Assembly (NCBI GenBank): GCA_964454975.1
Contig: CAYVVD010000018.1
Coordinates: forward strand, 1 to 64,000
Length of the DNA stretch: 64,000 nt
Direction of reading: 5' to 3'
Origin: CAYVVD01 sp964454975
GTDB taxonomy: Bacteria > Bacteroidota > Ignavibacteria > Kapaibacteriales > UBA2268
Shown here: positions 1 through 8,278 of the stretch, piece by piece
How the letters are laid out: each line of letters begins with the position of its first letter
Position numbering within the stretch: the first letter of the stretch is position 1
Program-made: the position numbers and the translations under genes
The notes under the pieces: model-generated
What the model was told of the DNA's origin: nothing
Database searches by the model: none
What the model saw: only the letters and a program-made list of their open reading frames with translations

Positions 1-12
1 GAGGATTACTAA

Positions 13-453
13 CTTCATATCTCACGTGTCAGCAGGATTATTTTGAATGAACTCGAGATTTTTGACCCTGATGTTATTATTGCAACGCTTCTGCACGATA
101 TTTATGAAACATCGGAGGGCATTTCCCGGGAAACCATCGAATTCAATTTTGGCACTTATGTTAGTTTCCTGATAGAAGCAATGCACGACGACAGGGACAA
201 AATTAACAGGAAAATCCCCGAGGAACTGCATAACGCTAAAGTCAAAATACCCGGGGAGGATTTTCTAATTATTCGAATGGCAGAAAACCTTGACCACTTC
301 CGCAGTTTCACTTTCGATCCGCGCCACAAGCCAATTGATTTCATCAATAAGGCGAATAAATACTATTTTCCTCTCGCCGAACAAACCAATAACCATAAGC
401 TGAAATATCTTATTTCAGAATTAAAAAAAGAAAGAAACAAAATTGTGGATTAG
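13..453 (+). CDS. RelA/SpoT-like HD-domain protein, 5' end disrupted
   Basis: The visible frame matches the (p)ppGpp-hydrolase HD domain of RelA/SpoT/MESH1: an LHISRVSRI helix, LLHDI (the HD pair), a NFGTYVSFLIEA helix and an NKANKYYFPLAEQ segment like the ETLEIYAPLAER stretch of SpoT. The domain is degenerate. The usual HDxxED reads HDIYET, and the usual LADRLHN reads MAENLDH, so hydrolase activity is doubtful. The frame is open on both sides of a TAA at 10-12, which sits two codons before the first HD-domain histidine. The real protein therefore probably began before the window and carries a nonsense change or a base error. If the TAA is real, translation could restart at TTG 43, but that would lose the first metal-ligand histidine. 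The 118 bases to the next gene hold nothing obvious. Confidence 0.6.
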   Translation, partial: LHISRVSRIILNELEIFDPDVIIATLLHDIYETSEGISRETIEFNFGTYVSFLIEAMHDDRDKINRKIPEELHNAKVKIPGEDFLIIRMAENLDHFRSFTFDPRHKPIDFINKANKYYFPLAEQTNNHKLKYLISELKKERNKIVD

Positions 454-571
454 GGAATTTCATTTATATTAGTTGTAATTTATAAATGCCTTCTACACAC
501 ACCAGCCTTTTATCATTCTTCTAATCTCAGTATATTCCATTTTTTTGAAACACTAATAATTGTACTGATTT

Positions 572-2524
572 ATGGAAATTCCAATCCTGAAGGATATAGT
601 AATAATCTTCGGATTCTCAGTTGTAGTAGTGTATCTGTTCTCGAAAATCAAACTCCCTCCTATCGTCGGCTTCCTCCTGACGGGTGTTATCGCCGGTCCG
701 CATGGATTCGGACTTATTCATTCTGAACATGAAGTGGAAATTCTCGCCGAAATCGGCGTGATTCTAATCCTGTTTACAATCGGAATTGAGTTTTCTATTC
801 AACGCCTTCTTCAGGTAAAAAAGACAATCCTTGTCGGAGGTTCTGTCCAGGTAATCGGTACAATCAGCGTTGTGTATTTGATAGCAATCGCATTCGGGCT
901 TGAAGCTAATGTCGCCCTGTTTGCTGGTTTTTTACTTGCACTCAGCAGTACAGCTATTGTTCTGAATCTTCTCCAGACAAATGGAGAAATAGATACACCA
1001 AAAGGGAAAATCACACTCAGCATTCTTATATACCAGGATCTGATAATAATCCCGATGATGCTTCTCGCTCCGGTTTTAGCAGGCCAGTCCAACCAGAATG
1101 GAGATGGATTGTTTCTTATTCTTGCAAAAATATCCGGGATTATTCTTTTTGTTATTCTTGCCACCCGTTTCCTGATGCCCTGGCTCATGTATCAGATTGC
1201 CAGGACGAGAATCAGAGAACTGTTTCTGCTTGGTACTTTGCTTGTTTGCCTCTTCGTAGTCTGGCTAAGCTCTGAAGCCGGCCTTTCAGTTGCACTTGGA
1301 GCTTTCCTTGCGGGCTTGATTATTTCCGAAACCGAGTATAACCACCAGGCTCTTGGAAGCATTATCCCCTTCAAGGATGTCTTCTCAAGTTTCTTTTTTG
1401 TTTCCGTTGGCATGCTGCTCAACTCCTCATTCCTGATTGATAATCTTCTTGTAATCAGCCTTGTTTTTGTGGCTATACTCGTGCTCAAATTTTTCACGGG
1501 AACAGCAGCAGGTTTGATTCTTAAATTCCCGGCTAGAATAGCAATATTAACCGGCATTGCCCTTAGCCAGGTTGGTGAATTCTCATTCGTATTATCAAAA
1601 ACAGGCCTCGATTTTGGACTGATTGACAGTAATTTCTACCAGTATTTCTTAGCAGTTACTGTGATTTCAATGGCTGCCACACCTTTGCTGTTCAACTTAT
1701 CGCCATGGATTAATAAGACACTCATAAAAATTGGTTTTAAAAGAGAAGTAGTCGAGGACAGAATTTCTAAGAAGAAGAACCATATAATAATCATTGGTTT
1801 TGGCCTGAATGGCAGGAATATTGCAAAGGTTGCAAAAGCTACCGGGATTGAATACGAGATTATCGACACAAACCCCGAAACGTACAGGACTGAAAAGAAA
1901 AAGGGTGAACCAATTACTTTTGGCGATGCTTGCTCGGAAGAAGTCTTGATGCACAGCGGTATTAAAACTGCAAAGGTTGTTGTTATAGCTATTAGCGATG
2001 CCACAGCAACAAGGGCAATCACCAGGACAATCAAGTCTTATAACCCTTCTCTTTTCCTGCTGGTGCGTACTCGCTACCAGTCAGAAGTATCTCCGCTTTA
2101 TGAACTCGGGGCCGATGAAGTAATCCCCGAGGAGTTTGAAACCTCAATCGAGCTGTTCACAAGAGTATTGTTCAAGTATATGATCCCTAAACAGGAGATT
2201 GACCGCTTTATAAGCGAGGTCAGGTCGGACGGGTATGAAATGCTCAGGACTGTTTCCAGAAAATCTAAAATTGAGGACATCAAAAGCTCGCTGGCAGGGC
2301 ATGAAATCGTAAGCATCAGAATTGAGAACGTGCATCATTTAGATAACAAGACTCTAAAAGAGCTTGACTTAAGAGGTAACCACGGGATTACCGTCCTGGC
2401 AATCGAGCGCGGCCGTGAGACAATAATCAACCCCCCTGCTGACTTTCAGCTTGAATTAAAAGATGTATGCATATTCTTCGGCAAAACCGAGAACATAAAC
2501 AGCTTTATAAGAGATATTGATTAA
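572..2524 (+). CDS. CPA2-family cation:proton antiporter with RCK domains (KefB/KefC-like)
   Basis: A 650-residue inner-membrane monovalent cation/proton antiporter. Residues 1 to about 390 form a run of roughly 12 hydrophobic segments typical of the CPA2 Na+/H+ exchanger domain, including the GFLLTGVIAGPHGFG loop and SVALGAFLAGLIISE. A cytoplasmic RCK_N (TrkA-N) domain starts near residue 404 with the Rossmann signature IIIIGFGLNGRNIA and an acidic residue (IDTNPE) at the end of the second strand. An RCK_C domain follows at about 560-650. The length and domain order match KefB/KefC/YbaL proteins, which exchange K+ or Na+ for protons under nucleotide or redox control. There is no KefF/KefG partner beside it, so glutathione gating is not supported. 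It stands alone; the 268 bases to the next gene show nothing recognisable. Confidence 0.9.
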   Translation: MEIPILKDIVIIFGFSVVVVYLFSKIKLPPIVGFLLTGVIAGPHGFGLIHSEHEVEILAEIGVILILFTIGIEFSIQRLLQVKKTILVGGSVQVIGTISVVYLIAIAFGLEANVALFAGFLLALSSTAIVLNLLQTNGEIDTPKGKITLSILIYQDLIIIPMMLLAPVLAGQSNQNGDGLFLILAKISGIILFVILATRFLMPWLMYQIARTRIRELFLLGTLLVCLFVVWLSSEAGLSVALGAFLAGLIISETEYNHQALGSIIPFKDVFSSFFFVSVGMLLNSSFLIDNLLVISLVFVAILVLKFFTGTAAGLILKFPARIAILTGIALSQVGEFSFVLSKTGLDFGLIDSNFYQYFLAVTVISMAATPLLFNLSPWINKTLIKIGFKREVVEDRISKKKNHIIIIGFGLNGRNIAKVAKATGIEYEIIDTNPETYRTEKKKGEPITFGDACSEEVLMHSGIKTAKVVVIAISDATATRAITRTIKSYNPSLFLLVRTRYQSEVSPLYELGADEVIPEEFETSIELFTRVLFKYMIPKQEIDRFISEVRSDGYEMLRTVSRKSKIEDIKSSLAGHEIVSIRIENVHHLDNKTLKELDLRGNHGITVLAIERGRETIINPPADFQLELKDVCIFFGKTENINSFIRDID

Positions 2525-2792
2525 GAATCTGATTTTTTCTCTTGTGTTAAAATCTAAGAAAAACTCCATAGGAATGAATTTTTGGTAATCTAAGCAATCT
2601 AAAATCCAAAAGCCCTGTTTGGATCGAAAAATTTTCCAATTAAAAAATATCTTCTACGAGGCTGATGTAGATCTATATCAATTATAGAATAGAGCCTTAC
2701 ATTGAAAAAGCATAATATATTATCCAAAGAATTAATCATTACATGTTGATTTGAGATGTACTCTACTTTCCGAAGTGGAATGAATCTTACTT

Positions 2793-4148
2793 TTAGTCCT
2801 CGCGCAGTGCCTTTAAGTCATTGTAAATGCTTTCCAGGTCAACTTCCTTGAAGTTGTTTGTAAGGTTGGCACATTTCCTCATCAGGTATTCATCCTGCTT
2901 TTCGCCAAGTTCCTTGGCAACTGAATAAGGTATTTCCGGGGAAAATGTAACCATCGAATATTTTGAGTAGAAATCTTCGTATTTCTCTTCAAGCATAAAT
3001 TCGAGTTTTCTCTTCCTTACAAATACGGGATTTGCTGTAGAATCCCGCATTTCAGTATAATTCTTCACGGCTAAGTCAGCAATGGCGTCTGTGTCCTTTT
3101 TTCTCGTATGTTCATATTCCTCGTAAATCCTGCTCCACTTGAAATCATGCTTTTCAATCAACCCATCCAACAAAACACAGTCTTCGAAGCTGGCATTCAT
3201 CCCCTGCCCGTAAAACGGGACAACAGCGTGAGCTGCATCACCAATTAGAAGCAATTTGCCTTTGCTGTGCCAGGGCGTGCATTTTACCGTAGCAAGAGAA
3301 GCGGTGGGATTTTTGAAAAAATCCTCGTTCAGAGTTGGCATTAATTCAACTGCATCAGGGAAATTCCTGCTGAAGAAATCCCTCAGCAAAATTTCGGAAT
3401 TCAATTTGTCAAAGCCGTTTTCACCGCGATATGACATGAATAATGTGCATGTGAAGCTGCCATCAATGTTTGGAAGAGCAATCATCATAAAATTCTTTCT
3501 GGGCCAGATATGCAAAGCGTTTATCTCGATTTTAAACGAGCCCTCTTCACCCGGCGGAATAGAAAGTTCTTTGTAGCCATGCTCAAGGTACTTCTGAGAG
3601 TAAGTAAAGCGATCGACTCCGCCATCAAGCATTGCTTTTCTTAACACAGAACCGGCGCCGTCAGCTGCAATAGTCGTGTGCGGCAACTCAGTGATTGTAA
3701 CGCCTGTTCTCGGCCTGTCGAATTTGGCGTACCCTGATTGATAATTAAATCCAACGCAAGGAGAGTCGAAATGAATTTTAATATCCTCGTACTCATCCGC
3801 CTTGTCAAGAAGAGCCATATTCAATTCGGAGCGTGATATAGAATTGATATACCTGTCCTTTTTCCCGGAATATGGTTGAAGATTCACATCTCCTTCAAGT
3901 GGATGAACCATTCTACCGTGCATCGAAATCGCCCTGTCAAGAATCTGATCTTTCATTCCAATTTTTTCAATCGCTTTAAGGCCTCTGTCTGAAAGTGCAA
4001 GGTTAATCGAGCGTCCGGCATTCAACTTGTTTACACGCATATCAGGCCGTTTTTCATAAACCACTACGTTGCAGCCTTTCCTGGCAAGCATTATCGAAAG
4101 TAAAGCGCCTGAAAGCCCTGCGCCAACCAATACAACTTTTTGTTTCAT
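2793..4148 (-). CDS. kmo: kynurenine 3-monooxygenase
   Basis: A 451-residue FAD monooxygenase that hydroxylates L-kynurenine to 3-hydroxykynurenine with NADPH and O2. The FAD-binding GAGLSG lies at residues 9-14, followed by the acidic YEKR of the dinucleotide fold. The kynurenine-monooxygenase stretch NKLNAGRSINLALSDRG is clear, and the second FAD motif GDAAHAVVPFYGQGMN is near residue 312. Eukaryotic enzymes have a C-terminal membrane anchor; here the tail is hydrophilic, as in bacterial forms. It is the last gene of the nine-gene tryptophan operon. Its start overlaps the kynU stop by four bases (ATGA), so translation is probably coupled. Confidence 0.96.
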   Translation of the reverse strand: MKQKVVLVGAGLSGALLSIMLARKGCNVVVYEKRPDMRVNKLNAGRSINLALSDRGLKAIEKIGMKDQILDRAISMHGRMVHPLEGDVNLQPYSGKKDRYINSISRSELNMALLDKADEYEDIKIHFDSPCVGFNYQSGYAKFDRPRTGVTITELPHTTIAADGAGSVLRKAMLDGGVDRFTYSQKYLEHGYKELSIPPGEEGSFKIEINALHIWPRKNFMMIALPNIDGSFTCTLFMSYRGENGFDKLNSEILLRDFFSRNFPDAVELMPTLNEDFFKNPTASLATVKCTPWHSKGKLLLIGDAAHAVVPFYGQGMNASFEDCVLLDGLIEKHDFKWSRIYEEYEHTRKKDTDAIADLAVKNYTEMRDSTANPVFVRKRKLEFMLEEKYEDFYSKYSMVTFSPEIPYSVAKELGEKQDEYLMRKCANLTNNFKEVDLESIYNDLKALRED

Positions 4149-5413
4149 TGTTTTTCTATGGAATTTTTAAATATTTCATAAAACTTATATGCATCCTCAA
4201 AAGAATTATAAAGCGGCACAATCGCAATTCTGATTACATCCGGTTCACGCCAGTCGCAAATCACCCCTGAATCACTAATCCTCTCAAAGATGGATTTATC
4301 TTCGTCTTTAATCCTGATTGATATCTGGCAACCACGCAGGCGTTCATCTTCAGGTGTAATAATTTCAAATCTTTTGCTTTCGACACTCAACAGCAGCCAT
4401 CTCATGTAAGATGCCATAAGTTTTGATTTTTCAACAAGGTTAAGCATCCCGACTTTTGCAAATAAATCAAGAGATGATTTTAATGCCGCAAGCTGGAAAA
4501 TAGGCGGATTGCTAAGCTGCCACGCCTCAGCTGTAGGAATCGGGATGAATTTATAAGACATCTGAAAGCGGGTATCCTTGTCATGCCCCCACCAGCCTTC
4601 GAAGCGGGGCAAACTTGCATTGTGGTGCTTTTCATGGATGAAGTAACAAGCTATTCCACCCGGGCCGGCATTCAGGTATTTATATGTACACCATGCAGCA
4701 AAGTCCACGCCCCAAGCGTGTAGATTGAGTAGTACATTTCCAGCGCCATGTGCAAGGTCATATCCGGCAACAATATCACATTCATGGGCAACACCTGTAA
4801 TCTTCTCCATTTCGAAAAACTGCCCGGAATAATAGTTCACACCGCCAAGAAGGAGCATAGCAATTTCATCCTGCATGCTTCTTAGCGTCTCAAGTATCTT
4901 TTCAGTCTTGATGTAGTTCTCGCCATCATCCGGTGAAATAATGATAACGCCATCTTCCTCATCATAACCATGATAACGGATTTGAGATTTCACAGCATAA
5001 TAATCAGATGGAAAACAGGATGATTCCATTACAACTTTGTACTTTTTGCCATTTGGCCTGTAGAAAGAAACCATGAGAAAATGAAGGTTGCTTGTGAGGG
5101 TGTTCATAGGTGCTACTTCATTCGGAAGTGCGCCTACGACTTCTGCCATAGGTTTCATTATTAATTCGTGGTATGGCATCCAGGGATTTCTGGCTTTCAT
5201 GTGCCCCCTGACTCCCAGCTTTCGCCAGTCTTCAAGCTCCTGCGATATTGCCTGCCCGGTTGATTTGGGTTGCAACCCGAGAGAATTACCACAAAGGTAG
5301 ATAACATCTTCACCATTGGCTTGCTTTGGAAAGTGAAATTCATTTCTGAAAGAGGCAAGCCTGTCCTGCCTGTCAAGCTCATGTGCAAATTCGATTGTGT
5401 TTTGAAATTCCAT
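4145..5413 (-). CDS. kynU: kynureninase
   Basis: A 422-residue PLP-dependent fold-type I hydrolase that cleaves 3-hydroxykynurenine (and kynurenine) to 3-hydroxyanthranilate (or anthranilate) plus alanine. The N-terminal IYLCGNSLGLQPK motif and the PLP-lysine context WCTYKYLNAGPGG (Lys near residue 241) are diagnostic, and GYDLAHGAGN carries the cofactor-binding aspartate. Length is normal for the family. It starts one base after the upstream formamidase stop and overlaps kmo by four bases. Confidence 0.97.
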   Translation of the reverse strand: MEFQNTIEFAHELDRQDRLASFRNEFHFPKQANGEDVIYLCGNSLGLQPKSTGQAISQELEDWRKLGVRGHMKARNPWMPYHELIMKPMAEVVGALPNEVAPMNTLTSNLHFLMVSFYRPNGKKYKVVMESSCFPSDYYAVKSQIRYHGYDEEDGVIIISPDDGENYIKTEKILETLRSMQDEIAMLLLGGVNYYSGQFFEMEKITGVAHECDIVAGYDLAHGAGNVLLNLHAWGVDFAAWCTYKYLNAGPGGIACYFIHEKHHNASLPRFEGWWGHDKDTRFQMSYKFIPIPTAEAWQLSNPPIFQLAALKSSLDLFAKVGMLNLVEKSKLMASYMRWLLLSVESKRFEIITPEDERLRGCQISIRIKDEDKSIFERISDSGVICDWREPDVIRIAIVPLYNSFEDAYKFYEIFKNSIEKQ

Positions 5414-5414
5414 G

Positions 5415-6233
5415 TTATAAACTTATCAATGGGAAAATTACAGGGCGTGATGGAGCGGCGTCTGATTTAAATGGCGCAATCTGCATATTTAGCAAATATA
5501 TACCATCACTTATACCGTTCTCAATATATATCATTTCTGTGATAGTTTTATCCTTGAATTTTGCCTCAGAGTATTCTTTAGAGCCTTCCGGTAAACCCCA
5601 GTATTTCCGATGCGATGACAGCATTCCTTCATCATTCATCCTGTCCAAAGTGGGCAAATCTACAAGCAAGTGTTTAAAGCCACATTCATTGATAAATTCA
5701 ATCGCTTCATGCGTGAAAAATGCAGGAGCATTTTCTGAATATATAATTCTTTTTTTGGCATTATCATTAGGTATTGTTCTGATAAGTAACGCCCCTAAAC
5801 CTTTGCAATTAATACTTTTTAACCCATGCTGAAGCTGATCTTTTGTTATTACTTTATCTTCTGTTTTAAAATCATGCTTGTATGTTTCAATTGTATCAAG
5901 CGCTTCAGCCGGATCAACAGTAATAAGAGCCGCCGGTTCAATAACATCTGTTAATATATCCGTAATTGCAATTCTATCGTTAATAAGATGCCCTATACAC
6001 TCTGTATGTGTACCATTGCAATGAGTGATAAACCTATATTGCTCAAAATTACAAGAGCCTCCCTTTCGAGTATCGCCAACAAAATCACCATATTCAACTG
6101 CGCGAGATTCTGCTTTTGGAACATCGAAAAAATTTGGCTGGGCGTCATTGAAATGTAAATGAATGGATAAATCATGATAGTTATTTGAATTAAAAGAGTA
6201 GCCAACTCCTCCATGAGTAAATTTAAGAAGCAT
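5415..6233 (-). CDS. cyclase-family hydrolase, probable N-formylkynurenine formamidase
   Basis: A protein of about 272 residues of the metal-dependent cyclase family (KynB-like), the expected formamidase that turns N-formylkynurenine into kynurenine. The metal-binding segment reads HCNGTHTECIGH. The family usually has HxGTHxDxPxH, so the aspartate is replaced by glutamate and the proline is lost. This puts it in a divergent branch of the family, longer than the roughly 210-residue KynB. The start at 6233 (MLLKFTHGG) was chosen over an upstream ATG at 6281 because it leaves only an 11-base overlap with the decarboxylase and has AAGG about eight bases upstream. The assignment to formamidase rests on the family plus the gap this gene fills in the operon; no other formamidase is in the window. 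Confidence 0.8.
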   Translation of the reverse strand: MLLKFTHGGVGYSFNSNNYHDLSIHLHFNDAQPNFFDVPKAESRAVEYGDFVGDTRKGGSCNFEQYRFITHCNGTHTECIGHLINDRIAITDILTDVIEPAALITVDPAEALDTIETYKHDFKTEDKVITKDQLQHGLKSINCKGLGALLIRTIPNDNAKKRIIYSENAPAFFTHEAIEFINECGFKHLLVDLPTLDRMNDEGMLSSHRKYWGLPEGSKEYSEAKFKDKTITEMIYIENGISDGIYLLNMQIAPFKSDAAPSRPVIFPLISL

Positions 6234-7333
6234 GAGCAACCTTACCTGTGAAGTGTTCAACACTAAGCCCCAGCCACTCAAGCGCAGAGCCTGAAAGCAG
6301 GCGCGATTTACTATATTCGCTTAGATTTTTCATTGATTCAATTAGCTTGCCCGGCTCATGTTCGCCAAGCGGGAAAGGATAATCCGTACCCAGTGCAACT
6401 CTTTCAACACCAATAAGTTCAATGATGTAATCGAGCATTCTCTCATCGTGGGTTAGTGAATCAAGATAGAATTTACCCAGGTATTTACGCGGGTTTACGT
6501 TGTTATCAATAGCCACAAGGTCCGGTCTTACTTTGAAGCCATGCTCAATCCTGCCAATGGTTGATGGGAAAGAACCACCTCCGTGAGCAAAAGCTACTTT
6601 TATGTTTGGAAACCTCTCAAAAACACCACCGAAAATCATGGAACAAATTGCGCGTGAAGTTTCTGCAGGCATACCTACTAACCACGGCAGCCAGTATTTT
6701 TTCATTTTATCTGCGCCCGCCATATCCCAGGGATGTACAAAAAGGCTGGCGCCAAGTTCTGCGGCAGCTTCAAAGAAAGGGAAAATGCTCTCGTCGTTCN
6801 NNNNNNNNNGTTGAAGGGGTGCGCATGAAGCGCCTTTTCTCGCTCTCGTCGTTCAGATTTCTGCCGTTAATATGTGTTCCAATTTCAATACCACTCAATT
6901 TCAATTCTCTAATACAACGTTCCAATTCTTTGATAGAAAGCCTTGTGTCCTGCAAAGGTACAGTTCCCAAACCTACAAAACGTGCCGGATGTTCACTTAC
7001 GACTCCGGCAATATGGTCATTCAGGAAACGTGAGATTTCATAGGCATGTTCCGGTTTAGACCAGTAATTGAAAAGCACAGGAATTGTTGACAGAACTTGA
7101 ACATCAACTCCATGGATATCGCAATCTTTCAACCTTATTGCAGGGTCCCAAGAGTTAGGTTGGATTTCCCTGAAGAACTCTTCGCCTTTATACATCTTTG
7201 CGCAGCCGGTATGATGATGCTCGAGGTGTATGAACTCTCCGTAACCAAACTTTTTGGTGAAATTAGGCATTTTACCAGGCATGATGTGGGTATGAATATC
7301 AATCTTAAAGTGCTTATGGCTTGAATCAGGCAT
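6223..7333 (-). CDS. nbaD: 2-amino-3-carboxymuconate-6-semialdehyde decarboxylase (ACMSD), split by an assembly gap
   Basis: An amidohydrolase-superfamily zinc decarboxylase that converts the unstable ACMS made by the dioxygenase into 2-aminomuconate semialdehyde, diverting flux away from quinolinate/NAD. The metal ligands IDIHTHIMPG (HxH) are at the N-terminus, and HPWDM, AHGGGSFP and LGTDYPFPLGE follow as in human ACMSD. The listed sequence has Ns at 6800-6809 and looks frame-broken. Joining 6799 directly to 6855, which merges two copies of a 13-base overlap, gives one open frame of 351 residues with NLNDES-IFPFFEAAAELG across the junction. The human enzyme is 336 residues, so the gene is intact in reality. 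The start at 7333 (MPDSSHKHF) fits two bases after the upstream stop; the ATG at 7372 would add an unconserved extension. Confidence 0.93.
6787..6854. other. scaffold gap with unmerged contig overlap
   Basis: Ten Ns at 6800-6809. The 13 bases before the gap (gctctcgtcgttc, 6787-6799) are repeated exactly at 6842-6854. The 32 bases between the Ns and the second copy (6810-6841) encode nothing conserved in ACMSD. Removing 6800-6854 restores the reading frame and the family sequence. This is best read as two contigs whose ends overlap, one with a wrong tail, and not as missing DNA. Confidence 0.85.
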
Positions 7334-7335
7334 AA

Positions 7336-7851
7336 TCAGGGTTTTTCCATCACTGTTCCACAATTGCCGCATGTGCGGTTTTCCTCATTTCCATCGAACC
7401 TGTCGAAAATTTTCGGCAAATCGCCCACAATGTCTTTTAATTCCAGCGATTCGCTATAAATTTGTATCCCGCAATTATCACAATACCATTGAAAAGCATC
7501 GAGCATTCCTTCTGTGCGTTTTTGTTCAACAACAAGTCCCACTGTATTTTCGTATCTCTGTGGTGAATGAGGAACTTTGGGAGGCAGGAGAAAAATTTCC
7601 CCTTCATTTATAGGAATATCTTTAAATTCACCCTCGTCAATAATTTTCAGTACCATATCCCCTTGTAACTGGTAGAAAAATTCCGGGGTTTCGTTGTAAT
7701 GGTAATCCTTGCGAATATTTGGCCCGCCTACAACCATGATGATAAAATCCCCGTCTTTCCAAACAGCTTTGTTGCAGACCGGTGGTTTCAAAAATTCCCT
7801 GTTTTCATCTATCCATTTTTGAAAATTTAGCGGTGTTACAATTTGTGACAT
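7336..7851 (-). CDS. nbaC: 3-hydroxyanthranilate 3,4-dioxygenase
   Basis: A 171-residue Fe(II) cupin dioxygenase that opens the ring of 3-hydroxyanthranilate to 2-amino-3-carboxymuconate semialdehyde. The iron ligands appear in DYHYNETPEFFYQ (His and Glu) and VPHSPQR (His). Substrate-binding arginines are in NIRKDYH and SPQR. The C-terminus has two Cys pairs (WYCDNCG and TCGNCG) that form the rubredoxin-like second metal site typical of bacterial enzymes. It lies four bases after the RidA-type gene and two bases before the decarboxylase. Confidence 0.97.
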   Translation of the reverse strand: MSQIVTPLNFQKWIDENREFLKPPVCNKAVWKDGDFIIMVVGGPNIRKDYHYNETPEFFYQLQGDMVLKIIDEGEFKDIPINEGEIFLLPPKVPHSPQRYENTVGLVVEQKRTEGMLDAFQWYCDNCGIQIYSESLELKDIVGDLPKIFDRFDGNEENRTCGNCGTVMEKP

Positions 7852-7855
7852 ATAT

Positions 7856-8275
7856 CTAATCCTCCACTATTGCTATACATTTTAATTCGATCGCTATTGG
7901 AGTCGGCAGGCAGTTAATTTCGACTGTTGTTCTGCACGGTTTATTGTCTTTGAAATATTCAGCATAAACCCTGTTATAAATAGGGAAATCATCTTTCATA
8001 TTAATCAGGAAGACAGTAACATCTACCAACTTATCCCAGGAAGAACCTGCATCTTCAAGAATGAGTCGTACATTTTTGAAGACAGAATGGCATTGCTTCT
8101 CGATATCATAAGATAAAATAATTCCACTTTCATCCAGTACCACACCCGGTATTTGCTTTGTACCCCTTTCCCGGGGACCAACTCCTGACAGAAAAAGTAA
8201 ATTACCCACCCTCCTTGCGTGAGGGTACAGTCCAACCGGTTCGGGTGCTTTATCTGATTCAATAATCTGACTCAT
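7856..8275 (-). CDS. amnD: RidA-family 2-aminomuconate deaminase
   Basis: A 139-residue YjgF/YER057c/UK114-family protein. In the nitrobenzoate/kynurenine clusters of Pseudomonas and Burkholderia, a family member (AmnD/NbaF) hydrolyses 2-aminomuconate to 4-oxalocrotonate and ammonia. Features seen are LYPHARRVGNLLFLSGVGPR near the N-terminus, PGV just downstream, and the conserved active-site arginine in PCRTTVEI near the C-terminus. A generic RidA imine deaminase would look similar. The specific call rests on the GPRERGTKQIPG signature and on lying between the dehydrogenase and the dioxygenase. Confidence 0.85.
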   Translation of the reverse strand: MSQIIESDKAPEPVGLYPHARRVGNLLFLSGVGPRERGTKQIPGVVLDESGIILSYDIEKQCHSVFKNVRLILEDAGSSWDKLVDVTVFLINMKDDFPIYNRVYAEYFKDNKPCRTTVEINCLPTPIAIELKCIAIVED

Positions 8276-8278
8276 ATT

